Of a stretch of DNA of 64,000 nucleotides, positions 54,901 to 63,478 are shown piece after piece. Position 1 is the first letter of the stretch. Every line of letters begins with the position of its first letter. Below the pieces are notes generated by a model. The model saw only the letters and a list, made by a program, of their open reading frames with translations. It was not told the DNA's origin and ran no database searches. Location of the stretch: NCBI GenBank assembly GCA_032164245.1, contig JAVMKO010000206.1, forward strand, positions 310,001-374,000, given 5' to 3'. This stretch comes from Sternotherus odoratus. Lineage: Eukaryota; Chordata; Testudines; Kinosternidae. Made by a program: the position numbers and the translations under genes.

Positions 54901-57084
54901 TGCAGCAGCACGAAAGGAGGTACCAGGGGACCTGGGGACCCCTCACCCAGCGCCGAGATGCGCCCACCTCTGGGGCGGGGCGGCGGGTGACCCGGGGACC
55001 CCTCGCCTGGCACTGAGATGCACCCACCTCTGGGGCGGGGTGGCTGGTGACCCGGGGACCCCTCGCCCGGTGCTGAGATGCGCCCACCTCTGGGGCGGGG
55101 CGGCAGGTGACCCAGGGACCCCTCGGCCAGTGCCGAGATGCGCCCACCTCTGGGGCGGGGCGGCAGGTGACCCAGGGACCCCTCGGCCAGTGCCGAGATG
55201 CGCCCACCTCTGGGACGGGGCGGCAGGTGACCTGGGGACCCCTCGCCTGGTGCCGAGTTGCGCCCACCTCTGGGGCGGGGCGGCAGGTGACCAAGGGACC
55301 CCTCGGCCAGTGCCGAGATGCATCCACCTCTGGGGCGGGGCGGCAGGTGACCCAGGGACCCCTCGGCCAGTGCCAAGATGCGCCCACCTCTGGGACGGGG
55401 TGGCAGGTGACCCGGGGACCCCTCGCCCGGTGCCGAGATGCGCCCACCTCTGGGGCGGGGCGGCGGGTGACCTAGGGACCCGGCACAGAGTTGCGCCCAC
55501 CTCTGGGGCGGGGCGGCGGGTTCCCCAGGCCAGGCTACCCCCCACCGTGGAGCTCCAACACCCCCCCCCCTTCTCTGCAGGTTGGCGGCAGATTGCGAAA
55601 GGAAGTCTGCCCAATCTTTTCAAGAAATGAACTTTTGGAAAAGTATCGCAGAGGGCTGGCAGCTGGAGGCCCAGCGGCATAAAAGAGTGCCAGGCTCAAA
55701 TGCCAGCCCCCACCAGGTGAGTGCCGGGGGAACCCAGGAGTCCTGGCTGCCCATCACCCTGCTCTAACCACTATTCCCCACTCCCCTCCCAGAGCCGGGG
55801 AGAGAACCCAGGAGGCCGTGCAGCGGGAGGCTGGCCCTACAAGGCCCCAGTGGACAAGAGGCAGAACATCCATACCACTGGCACACCAATCAACTGTATG
55901 GCTCAGACACAGAGCAAAAAACTACCAGCACCAGATTGAGGTGCTTGAAGAAAGGCAAAGGTACCCCCCCAGCACCCCGCCACCCCCGATCCCTCCCCCA
56001 CCGGGGGGCCGCACCTGCCGCTCACCCCGGCCCTCCTCTCGCCACAGGAATGAGCTCCTCAAGTTGGAAACAGAATATGAGTTAAACCGAAAGAAAATGA
56101 TATCAGGCCACAGGGAAGAGAAGGAGAAACTCGTGCAGCAGCATGAAAGGAGGTACCAGGGGACCCGGGGACCCCTCACCCAGCGCCGAGATGCGCCCAC
56201 CTCTGGGGCGGGGCGGCGGGTGACCCGGGGACCCCTTGCCTGGCACTGAGATGTGCCCGGCACTGAGATGCGCCCACCTCTGGGGCGGGGTGGCTGGTGA
56301 CCCGGGGACCCCTCGCCCGGTGCCGAGATGCGCCCACCTCTGGGGCGGGGCGGCGGGTTCCCCAGGCCAGGCTAGCCCCCACCGTGGAGCTCTGACACCC
56401 CCCCTTCTCCGCAGGTTGGCGGCGGATTGCGAGAGGAAGTCTGCCCAATCTTTTCAAGAAATGAACTTTTGGAAAAGTATCGCAGAGGGCTGGCAGCTGG
56501 AGGCCCAGCGGCATAAAAGAGTGCCAGGTTCAAATGCCAGCCCCCACCAGGTGAGTGCCAGGGGAACCCAGGAGTCCTGGCTGCCCACCACCCTGCTCTA
56601 ACCACTATCCCCCACTCCCCTCCCAGAGCCGGGGAGAGAACCCAGGAGTCCTGGCTCCCAGCCCCCCCTGCTCTAACCCACCAGCCCCCACTCCTCTCCC
56701 AGAGCCGGGGAGAGAACTCAGGCGTCTGGGCTCCCAGCCCCCACTCCCCTCCCGAGGCCGGCAGGAGGGAGGTGAGTCTGCCGGGGGCTAGGGCACCCTG
56801 GGACTGTGGGTATGAGGGGGGAGGGTGAGGGGGCAGGGCGCTGTCAGTGTTGGGCACCATGCGGGGCTGGGCTTGGTGGGTTCTGGCCGCCGGGGGGGTG
56901 CTGTGGGGCTGGGCTCTGCAGTTGGTGGGCTCTGGGCACCGGGGGGATTGCTATGGGGCAGGGGGCCGGGTGCTCATCCTCCCCCCGTCTCCCGCAGGTG
57001 CAGCCCCCCTTCCGCCTGCCCGTCCTCCAAGGCATCCCGAAGACAACTCAAGGCCGAAAGAAGGGAAAGAGGGGTGGCCTGTAA
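51894..57084 (+). CDS. Possible small coiled-coil gene (gene span, five coding exons)
   Basis: An unnamed candidate gene. Exon MGDEQRVTQSREDVE (51894-51938) is followed by coil exons 55812-55960, 56048-56152 and 56415-56550, then a terminal exon (56998-57084) with stop and AATAAA at 57115. Lengths 45+149+105+136+84 give 519 bp, 173 codons, and every exon phase agrees. Donors are gtgagt or gtacc, acceptors CAG. The middle (about residues 40-120) is rich in E, K, Q, R and L with a heptad-like pattern, so coiled-coil dimerisation is likely; location is unknown. A paralogous cassette lies just upstream (54579-55716), and centrobin-like exons downstream suggest derivation from CNTROB. The promoter is a copy of the zinc-finger-type module. 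No transcript evidence; it could be a processed-looking duplication relic. Confidence 0.5.
52000..52720. repeat. Minisatellite, about 60-bp unit, about 12 copies
   Basis: The unit contains GGGGTCTCTGGAGGGGGTAG, TCAGGGGATGGGGG, TTGGGTAGGGGAGGGG and TCCTGGGG. It starts about 60 bp after the donor of the start exon, inside the first coding intron. Confidence 0.95.
52730..54300. other. A+T-rich intron sequence
   Basis: Low G+C sequence in sharp contrast to both flanks. An open string ending TTTTTTCAG GAGACTCTGCCAGCG at 52766 could be a small exon, but I cannot support it. No transposon ends found. Confidence 0.35.
54310..54550. repeat. Tandem GGGAGCCAGGACTCCTGGG units, forward
   Basis: About three copies of a 75-80 bp unit (GACTCCTGGGTTCTCTCCCC, GGCTCTGGGAGGGGAGTGGG, GGCTGGTGGGTTAGAGCA). 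The same unit appears inverted at 55735-55812, 56565-56765, 59035-59310 and 62205-62490, and direct at 60675-60870. Confidence 0.9.
54579..55716 (+). pseudogene. Coiled-coil cassette, copy 1 (donor lost)
   Basis: Exons A1 54579-54727, A2 54815-54919 and A3 55581-55716 match the second cassette in length (149, 105, 136 bp). A1 lacks its donor: AAAG is followed by AACCCC where other copies have GTACCC. A2 and A3 are intact. A1 would also be skippable, so mixed transcripts using A2/A3 of this copy are conceivable but not in phase from the start exon. Confidence 0.6.
54935..55530. repeat. 60-bp minisatellite, forward orientation
   Basis: Ten copies of a unit with GAGATGCGCCCACCTCTGGG, GCGGGGCGGCAGGTGACCC and GGGACCCCTCG. 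The array starts a few bases after the A2 donor. Same unit at 56165-56365, 58300-58835 and 61700-62010; inverted at 59515-59870 and 62690-63220. Confidence 0.95.
55812..55960 (+). CDS. Coiled-coil exon A1, copy 2
   Basis: 149 bp, phase 0 in, phase 2 out. Reads EAVQREAGPTRPQW then WLRHRAKNYQHQIEVLEERQ. Its acceptor AACCCAG lies at the edge of an inverted GGGAGCCAGGACTCC-type repeat rather than in the intron sequence upstream of copies 1 and 3. Donor gtaccc. Confidence 0.5.
56048..56152 (+). CDS. Coiled-coil exon A2, copy 2
   Basis: 105 bp. Reads NELLKLETEYELNRKKMISG then HREEKEKLVQQHER. Acceptor cgccacag, donor gtacca. Helical, charged, heptad-like. Confidence 0.55.
56165..56365. repeat. 60-bp minisatellite, forward, short array
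   Basis: Three to four units, including one partial duplicated CGGCACTGAGATG junction. Confidence 0.85.
56415..56550 (+). CDS. Coiled-coil exon A3, copy 2
   Basis: 136 bp, ends phase 0. Reads LAADCERKSAQSFQEMNFWK then SIAEGWQLEAQRHK. Acceptor tccgcag, donor gtgagt. Present in four copies in the window. Confidence 0.55.
56565..56765. repeat. GGGAGCCAGGACTCCTGGG units, inverted
   Basis: About 2.5 units in the opposite orientation to 54310-54550, directly after the A3 donor. Confidence 0.85.
56998..57084 (+). CDS. Terminal exon with stop codon
   Basis: Acceptor tctcccgcag. Reads VQPPFRLPVLQGIPKTTQ then GRKKGKRGGL and stop (57082-57084): a short basic tail. Phase 0 join to A3. The basic RGG-like end is faintly like the centrobin C-terminus but too short to decide. 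Confidence 0.5.
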   Translation: MQPPFRLPVLQGIPKTTQGRKKGKRGGL

Positions 57085-57114
57085 CATTCCTGCCCCCGTT
57101 TGGTTTTTGTTGTA

Positions 57115-57120
57115 AATAAA
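57115..57120 (+). terminator. Polyadenylation signal AATAAA
   Basis: AATAAA 30 bp after the stop of the terminal exon, followed by a T/GT-rich stretch (TTTGTTCTATTTTTG), as expected of a functional 3' end. Confidence 0.7.
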
Positions 57121-57149
57121 AAGTTTGTTCTATTTTTGAACTAAAGAAG

Positions 57150-57840
57150 AGTTTGTTCTCTTTTGCAGGCCCCTCCCCCGTGCCGTGGTTGGGGGGCGGC
57201 CCCCCAAGTCCTGCCCCCCACGCCCTCCTCTGGGCAGACCCACGGTGTCCCGCCTCCTCCCAGGCCCGAGTAGCGGAGCCTGGACAGCCATTGGCCGAGC
57301 TGGGTCCGTCGGGGCGGGGGGCGTGCCCCCGCACCCAGCCCCTCCCCCAGGCCGGGCGACTGCCCCCTGCTCCCCCCTCCCACCGCCATTAGCGCTCATC
57401 TGCTTTGGTACGAACGCGGATTACACACCCCGCGGTGCCCGCCCCACACCCTCCGGCGCGGGGCACCTTGGGGCTGGGTGTCTCCCCCTCGTCCCGGGCT
57501 GGGTACCCTTCCCCCGCGGGGACCCCCCCAATCGGTGCTTGGTGCGCCAGGCCAGCCTCGAACCCGCAGCCCCCCCGCTATGCGAATCCTGCCAAGGGCC
57601 GCGCCACGCCTTGATTTCCCCTTCCCTCTGCCTGTTTTCCAGGGCCCGGCACTGGGTGTACCGGATGGGGGGCACCCCCCGGGTAATTCCAATGCCCAAG
57701 GGTGCTCAACTACCCCCCCCCCGGTGTTCTTTTGCCTTGCACGGCCGGCAGTAGTAGGTTGTTATCCCCTTGGTGGAGGGGGATGGACAGTGCCACTCCC
57801 TCCCCTTCTCTCCTCCACCTCCATTCTCAGCCCCCCTGGG
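57150..57840. other. G+C-rich intergenic region
   Basis: CpG-rich, with GCCATTGGC at 57290 (CCAAT box, either strand). Could hold a promoter, but no exon is recognised. Open frames here reflect base composition. Confidence 0.35.
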
Positions 57841-57941
57841 GAGTGAGGGCTAGTGGTTGGAGCCAGGACTCCTTGGTTCTCTCCCTGGCTCTGGAAGGCG
57901 AGTGGGGGGCTGGAGGTCACCCAGGTCCTTCCCCTTCCCAG

Positions 57942-59024
57942 GAGGCCGTGCAGCGGGAGGCTGGCCCCACAAGGCCCCAGTGGACGAGAGGCAGAACATC
58001 CATACCACTGGCAAACCAATCCACTGAATGGCTCAGAAACCGAACAAAAAACTACCAGCATCAGATTCAGGTGCTTGAGGACCGACAAAGGTACCCCCCC
58101 CCCCCAGCACCCCGCCACCCCCCCAATCCCTCCCCCACCAGGGGCCGCGCCTGCCGCTCAGCCCGGCCCGCCTCTCGCCACAGGAATGAGCTCAAGTTAG
58201 AAACAGAATGAGTTAAACCGAAAGAAAATGATATCAGGCCACAGGGAAGAGAAGGAGAAACTCGTGCAGCAGCACGAAAGGAGGTACCAGGGGACCTGGG
58301 GACCCCTCACCCAGCGCCGAGATGCGCCCACCTCTGGGGCGGGGCGGCGGGTGACCCGGGGACCCCTCACCTGGCACTGAGATGCACCCACCTCTGGGGC
58401 GGGGTGGCTGGTGACCCGGGGACCCCTCGCCCGGTGCTGAGATGCGCCCACCTCTGGGGCGGGGCGGCAGGTGACCCAGGGACCCCTCGGCCAGTGCCGA
58501 GATGCGCCCACCTCTGGGGCGGGGCGGCAGGTGACCCAGGGACCCCTCGGCCAGTGCCGAGATGCGCCCACCTCTGGGACGGGGTGGCTGGTGACCCGGG
58601 GACCCCTCGCCCGGTGCTGAGATGCGCCCACCTCTGGGGCGGGGCGGCAGGTGACCCAGGGACCCCTCGGCCAGTGCCGAGATGCGCCCACCTCTGGGGC
58701 GGGGCGGCAGGTGACCCAGGGACCCCTCGGCCAGTGCCGAGATGCGCCCACCTCTGGGACGGGGTGGCTGGTGACCCGGGGACCCCTCGCCCGGTGCCGA
58801 GATGCGCCCACCTCTGGGGCGGGGCGGCGGGTTCCCCAGGCCAGGCTAGCCCCCACCGTGGAGCTCTGACACCCCCCCTTCTCCGCAGGTTGGCGGCGGA
58901 TTGCGAGAGGAAGTCTGCCCAATCTTTTCAAGAAATGAACTTTTGGAAAAGTATCGCAGAGGGCTGGCAGCTGGAGGCCCAGCGGCATAAAAGAGTGCCA
59001 GGCTCAAATGCCAGCCCCCACCAG
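57942..59024 (+). pseudogene. Coiled-coil cassette, copy 3 (frameshifted)
   Basis: A1 57942-58090 (149 bp, open), A2 58184-58283 (100 bp; two small deletions shift the frame and yield an early stop), A3 58889-59024 (intact). The 60-bp minisatellite fills the A2-A3 intron. Confidence 0.65.
58300..58835. repeat. 60-bp minisatellite, forward
   Basis: Nine units; the order of unit variants (ending CAGGTGACCCAGG versus CTGGTGACCCGGG) repeats with a 180-bp period. Confidence 0.9.
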
Positions 59025-59405
59025 GTGAGTGCCGGGGGAACCCAGGAGTCCTGGCTGCCCACCACCCTGCTCTAACCACTATCCCCCACTCCCCTCCCAG
59101 AGCCGGGGAGGGAACCCAGGAGTCCTGGCTCCTCGCCCCCCCTGCTCTAACCCACCAGCCCCCACTCCTCTCCCAGAGCCGGGGAGAGAACCCAGGAGTC
59201 CTGGCTCCCAGCCCCCCCTGCTTTAACCGCTAACCCCCACTCCCTTCTCAGAGCTGGGGAGAGAACCCAGGCGTCCTGCCTCCCAGCCCCCCCCCGCTCT
59301 ATCCACTAGCCCCCACTCCTCCTTGGGGGTGGTGCACGCGCGGCCCGTGGGGTGGGACGGGCTGGAGGTCCGTGCCCCTTAGCAGCCAGTCCCTTTCTCC
59401 AGCAG

Positions 59406-59475
59406 GGGACGCCCTCGGCCTGGCGGAGCAGAACGACGACGACTCCGAGAGCGACAGCACCACTGCCCTCCTCGC
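59406..59475 (+). CDS. CNTROB: Centrobin-like exon (acidic), copy 1
   Basis: 70 bp. Reads DALGLAEQNDDDSESDSTTA then LL. It matches the centrobin region just before RPLQ-LSP, where mammals have FDSDSTATLL. Centrobin is a daughter-centriole protein needed for centriole assembly, a long coiled coil. Acceptor agcag, donor gtgagt; phase fits the next exon. Confidence 0.75.
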
Positions 59476-59514
59476 GTGAGTGCTGGGGGCGGGTGGGGGA
59501 AAGTCAGGCTGGTA

Positions 59515-59870
59515 TGGGGCCACCCCGCCCCAGAGGTGGGCGCATCTCAGCGCCGGGCGAGGGGTCCCCGGGTCACCAGCCGCCCCGCCCCAGAGGTGGG
59601 CGCATCTCAGCGCCGGGTGAGGGGTCCCCAGGTCACCAGCCGCCCCGCCCCAGAGGTGGGCGCATCTCAGCGCCGGGCGAGGGGTCCCCGGGTCACCCAC
59701 CGCTCCGCCCCAGAGGTGGGTGCATCTCAGCGCCGGGCGAGGGGTCCCCGGGTCACCAGCCGCCCCACCCCAGCGGTGGGCGCATCTCAGTGCTGGCTGA
59801 GGGGTCCCCGGGTCACCCGCCGCCCCGCCCCAGAGGTGGGCGCATCTCAGCGCCGGGCGAGGGGTCCTGT
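59515..59870. repeat. 60-bp minisatellite, inverted orientation
   Basis: Six units that are the reverse complement of the arrays in the other introns (CCCCAGAGGTGGGCGCATCTC). Copy 2 of the same intron has nine units. Confidence 0.95.
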
Positions 59871-59962
59871 ATAATCTGCTGCCCTGGAGAGGGCAGGGGG
59901 GGGGAGGTGCCACGCTGTGCCGGCCTGTCCGTGAGCCCCCCTAAACCCCTGCCCTGTTTCAG

Positions 59963-60128
59963 CGCCCGGCCCCTTCAGGAGCTGTCCCCGCCCGGCTCGG
60001 TGTGCGGCCTGGAGGAGCTCTTCCCCCGCTATGCCAGCCTGCGCCTGGGCACCCCCCCCGAGCCCGCGCCCGCCGCGGAGCCCCTGCTGCTGAAGGAGGC
60101 CCTGGCGAAGGAGCGGGCCCACCGGAAG
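59963..60128 (+). CDS. CNTROB: Centrobin-like exon RPLQELSP, copy 1
   Basis: 166 bp, phase 2 in, phase 0 out. Reads ARPLQELSPPGSVCGLEELF then PRYASLRLGTPP and ends ALAKERAHRK. It aligns without gaps over the conserved centrobin motifs RPLQ-LSP, LEELFPRY-SLR and the K before HCERHIQ. Acceptor ctgtttcag, donor gtgagg. Confidence 0.88.
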
Positions 60129-60169
60129 GTGAGGGGCGGGGCGGCGGGCTAGTCTCCCAGGAGGAGTAT

Positions 60170-60545
60170 ACCTTGGGTGGTGTGTGTGTTTACGTGTACC
60201 CGGACTGGTTGGGTGTGTGTACCTGGAGAAGGGTGTACCCGGGGTGGCGTGTGTGTTTATATGTACCGGGGCTGGGCAGGTGGGTGTACCTGGGGATGGG
60301 TGTACCTGGGGATGGGTGTACCCGGGGTGGCGTGTGTGTTTATATGTACCGGGGCTGGGCAGGTGGGTGTATCTGGGGATGGGTGTACCCGGGGTGGCGT
60401 GTGTGTTTATATGTACCGGGGCTGGGGGGGCGGGTGTACCTGGGGACGGGTGTACCCGGGGTGGGGTGTGTGTGTGTGTGTTTACACATGCTGGGTGTAC
60501 ACAGGCTCGGTGTGTGTTTGTGTGTACTTGGAGGGATGTGGGGTT
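60170..60545. repeat. TG-rich minisatellite, about 60-bp unit
   Basis: Units with GTGTACCCGGGGTGGCGTGT and TTTATATGTACCGGGGCTGG; starts right after the centrobin exon donor. Near-identical copy at 63520-63895. Confidence 0.92.
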
Positions 60546-61257
60546 GACTGAGGAGATCCTAACTCACGGGGTGTGATGCTGGGCTAGATGGGTACGTTGT
60601 TCAGATCTGTGGGGGGGGGGGGGTGAGGGGGACCCCAACTGGATGTTGCACTGCCCGTGGGGGGCGTACAGAGCTCAGGATCAGGACTCCTTGGTTCTCT
60701 CCCCGGCTCTGGGAGGGGAGCGGGGGCTGGTGGGTTAGAGCAGGAGGGGCTGGGAGCCAGGACTCCTGGGTTCTCCTTGGTCCTCCCTCCGGCTCTGGAA
60801 GAGGAGTGGGGGCTGGGGGTTCGATCGGGGGCAGGCTGGGAGCCCGGACTCCTGGGTTCTCTCTCAGATCCTTCAGGGATCCGTGGCTATTTAGGGTGTT
60901 TCTTTGCTCCTTCTTTGCAGAAGCCGAGGGGAGCCGGCTCCCAGGACGGGGGGGGGCAGGGAATGGGGGCCCCTGCTGGCCCTTACCTAAGGACGTGCCA
61001 GCCAGTCCATGGGCGGGGAGAGAGGGGTGCTTTGTGGTCCTCACTACCCTGAAGTGCTGTGTGTAGGTGGCGCTCAACTGTGTTTAGGCGCATGTCCTAT
61101 GCCCTGTACTGCTAGCAGCTTGGGGGATTCCCCGGCACTGGTGGGTTTGGGTGCTACGAGTCTTGGCTGAGCCGACAGGCTCCAGCTGAGCCTGTGGCAT
61201 GGCCTGGAGGGAGATGGGGGGGCGACCCCCTGGTACTGACCCCTGCATTCCTGGCAG

Positions 61258-61293
61258 CACTGTGAGCGGCACATCCAGGGCCTGCAGAGCCGG
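61258..61293 (+). pseudogene. CNTROB: Centrobin-like exon HCERHIQ, truncated
   Basis: Reads HCERHIQGLQSR after acceptor cctggcag, phase 0, matching the exon that follows RRK in centrobin. After CGG the sequence switches to TCACCCGGGTCCTTCC, the intron segment found before exon A1 in the other copies, so the exon is cut by a deletion or recombination joint at about 61293. Confidence 0.8.
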
Positions 61294-61318
61294 TCACCCG
61301 GGTCCTTCCCTTTCCCAG

Positions 61319-61502
61319 GGGGCCGTGCAGCGGGAGGCCCGGCGGAGGCCCAGCTGGCTCAGGGGGGCCGGTCTCGTCCGCCACCCATCCCCCTGAGCCC
61401 AGCAGAGCGGAAGGTGGCGCCGGCACAGCTGGTGACAGAGCGGCTGGCGCGGCTGCAGAGGGACACCCTGCACCAGGCGGGCGTGCTCCCGAAGCAGCAA
61501 AG
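61319..61502 (+). CDS. CNTROB: Centrobin-like exon VTERLA
   Basis: 184 bp. In the frame with the correct phase at its donor it is open and contains PAQLVTERLARLQRDTLHQA, resembling the VTERLAQ segment of the centrobin coiled coil. It shares its first bases and exact 3' boundary with A1 of the other cassettes, so A1 is its diverged relative. Acceptor cccag, donor gtaccc. Confidence 0.65.
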
Positions 61503-61594
61503 GTACCCCCCCCCCCAACGCTCCGCCACCCCCCAATCCCTCCCCCGCCGGGGGGCCGCGCCTGCCGCTCACCCCGGCCCTCCCCCCGCCACAT

Positions 61595-61694
61595 GAAGGA
61601 GATGCTGCAACATACACCATAATTGGGAGATGGCGCAGTTATTGGTGCACCACAAGGAGCAGCGGCGGCGGCTGGTTGAGGACCAGGAACAGAG
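61595..61694 (+). pseudogene. CNTROB: Centrobin-like A2 exon, acceptor lost
   Basis: Position and end match A2, but the acceptor is ACAT rather than ACAG and the frame shifts; the remaining part reads MAQLLVHHKEQRRRLVEDQE. Probably not spliced. Confidence 0.55.
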
Positions 61695-62058
61695 GTACCA
61701 GGGGACCCGGGACCCCTCGCCCGGCGCGGAGATGCGCCCACCTCTGGGGCGGGGCGGCGGGTGACCCGGGGACCCCTCGCCCGGTGCTGAGATGCGCCCA
61801 CCTCTGGGGCGGGGCGGCAGGTGACCCAGGGACCCCTCGGCCAGTGCCGAGATGCGCCCACCTCTGGGGCGGGGCGGCAGGTGACCCAGGGACCCCTCGG
61901 CCAGTGCCGAGATGCGCCCACCTCTGGGACGGGGTGGCTGGTGACCCGGGGACCCCTCGCCCGGTGCCGAGATGCGCCCACCTCTGGGGCGGGGCGGCGG
62001 GTTCCCCAGGCCAGGCTAGCCCCCACCGTGGAGCTCTGACACCCCCCCTTCTCCGCAG

Positions 62059-62194
62059 GTTGGCGGCGGATTGCGAGAGGAAGTCTGCCCAATCTTTTCA
62101 AGAAATGAACTTTTGGAAAAGTATCGCAGAGGGCTGGCAGCTGGAGGCCCAGCGGCATAAAAGAGTGCCAGGCTCAAATGCCAGCCCCCACCAG
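62059..62194 (+). pseudogene. A3 exon, copy 4
   Basis: 136 bp, practically identical to A3 at 58889-59024 (offset 3170). Intact itself but its upstream partner exons are broken. Confidence 0.6.
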
Positions 62195-62575
62195 GTGAGT
62201 GCCGGGGGAACCCAGGAGTCCTGGCTGCCCACCACCCTGCTCTAACCACTATCCCCCACTCCCCTCCCAGAGCCGGGGAGGGAACCCAGGAGTCCTGGCT
62301 CCTAGCCCCCCCTGCTCTAACCCACCAGCCCCCACTCCTCTCCCAGAGCCGGGGAGAGAACCCAGGAGTCCTGGCTCCCAGCCCCCCCTGCTTTAACCGC
62401 TAACCCCCACTCCCTTCTCAGAGCTGGGGAGAGAACCCAGGCGTCCTGCCTCCCAGCCCCCCCCCGCTCTATCCACTAGCCCCCACTCCTCCTTGGGGGT
62501 GGTGCACGCGCGGCCCGTGGGGTGGGACGGGCTGGAGGTCCGTGCCCCTTAGCAGCCAGTCCCTTTCTCCAGCAG

Positions 62576-62645
62576 GGGACGCCCTCGGCCTGGCGGAGCA
62601 GAACGACGACGACTCCGAGAGCGACAGCACCACTGCCCTCCTCGC
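62576..62645 (+). CDS. CNTROB: Centrobin-like acidic exon, copy 2
   Basis: Identical in sequence to 59406-59475; the donor is gtaagt instead of gtgagt, one of few differences between the duplicates. Confidence 0.7.
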
Positions 62646-62689
62646 GTAAGTGCTGGGGGCGGGTGGGGGAAAGTCAGGCTGGTATGGGG

Positions 62690-63220
62690 CCACCCCGCCC
62701 CAGAGGTGGGCGCATCTCAGCGCCGGGCGAGGGGTCCCCGGGTCACCAGCCGCCCCGCCCCAGAGGTGGGCGCATCTCAGCGCCGGGTGAGGGGTCCCCA
62801 GGTCACCAGCCGCCCCGCCCCAGAGGTGGGCGCATCTCAGCGCCGGGCGAGGGGTCCCCAGGTCACCCGCCGCCCCGCCCCAGAGGTGGGTGCATCTCAG
62901 CGCCGGGCGAGGGGTCCCCGGGTCACCAGCCGCCCCGCCCCAGAGGTGGGCGCATCTCAGCGCCGGGCGAGGGGTCCCCGGGTCACCCACCGCTCCGCCC
63001 CAGAGGTGGGCGCATCTCGGCGCTGGGTGAGGGGTCCCCGGGTCACCCGCCGCCCCGCCCCAGAGGTGGGCACATCTCCGCACCGGGCGAGGGGTCCCCG
63101 GGTCACCAGCCGCCCCACCCCAGCGGTGGGCGCATCTCGGTGCTGGCTGAGGGGTCCCCGGGTCACCCGCCGCCCCGCCCCAGAGGTGGGCGCATCTCAG
63201 CGCCGGGCGAGGGGTCCTGT
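62690..63220. repeat. 60-bp minisatellite, inverted, copy 2
   Basis: Nine units against six at 59515-59870; the 180-bp difference accounts for the change of offset between the duplicates from 3170 to 3350. Confidence 0.95.
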
Positions 63221-63312
63221 ATAAGCTGCTGCCCTGGAGAGGGCAGGGGGGGGGAGGTGCCACGCTGTGCCGGCCTGTCCGTGAGCCCCCCTAAACCCCT
63301 GCCCTGTTTCAG

Positions 63313-63478
63313 CGCCCGGCCCCTTCAGGAGCTGTCCCCGCCCGGCTCGGTGTGCGGCCTGGAGGAGCTCTTCCCCCGCTATGCCAGCCTGCGCCTGGGC
63401 ACCCCCCCCGAGCCCGCGCCCGCCGCGGAGCCCCTGCTGCTGAAGGAGGCCCTGGCGAAGGAGCGGGCCCACCGGAAG
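63313..63478 (+). CDS. CNTROB: Centrobin-like exon RPLQELSP, copy 2
   Basis: 166 bp, identical to 59963-60128. Followed by the same TG-rich minisatellite; the window ends before any HCERHIQ exon of this copy could be seen. Confidence 0.85.

Noticed and set aside
57535..57610. tRNA-like string with GGGTTCGAGGC on the minus strand
   Set aside because: No cloverleaf; base composition explains the B-box resemblance.
60002..60547. Open frame with Val/Tyr/Cys-rich repeats
   Set aside because: It extends from the centrobin exon through its donor into the TG-rich minisatellite.
54689..63263. Repeat proteins in 54.7-55.7, 58.2-59.1, 59.3-60.2 and 61.2-63.5 kb
   Set aside because: Translations of the 60-bp minisatellite in introns, open in five or six frames because 60 is divisible by three.
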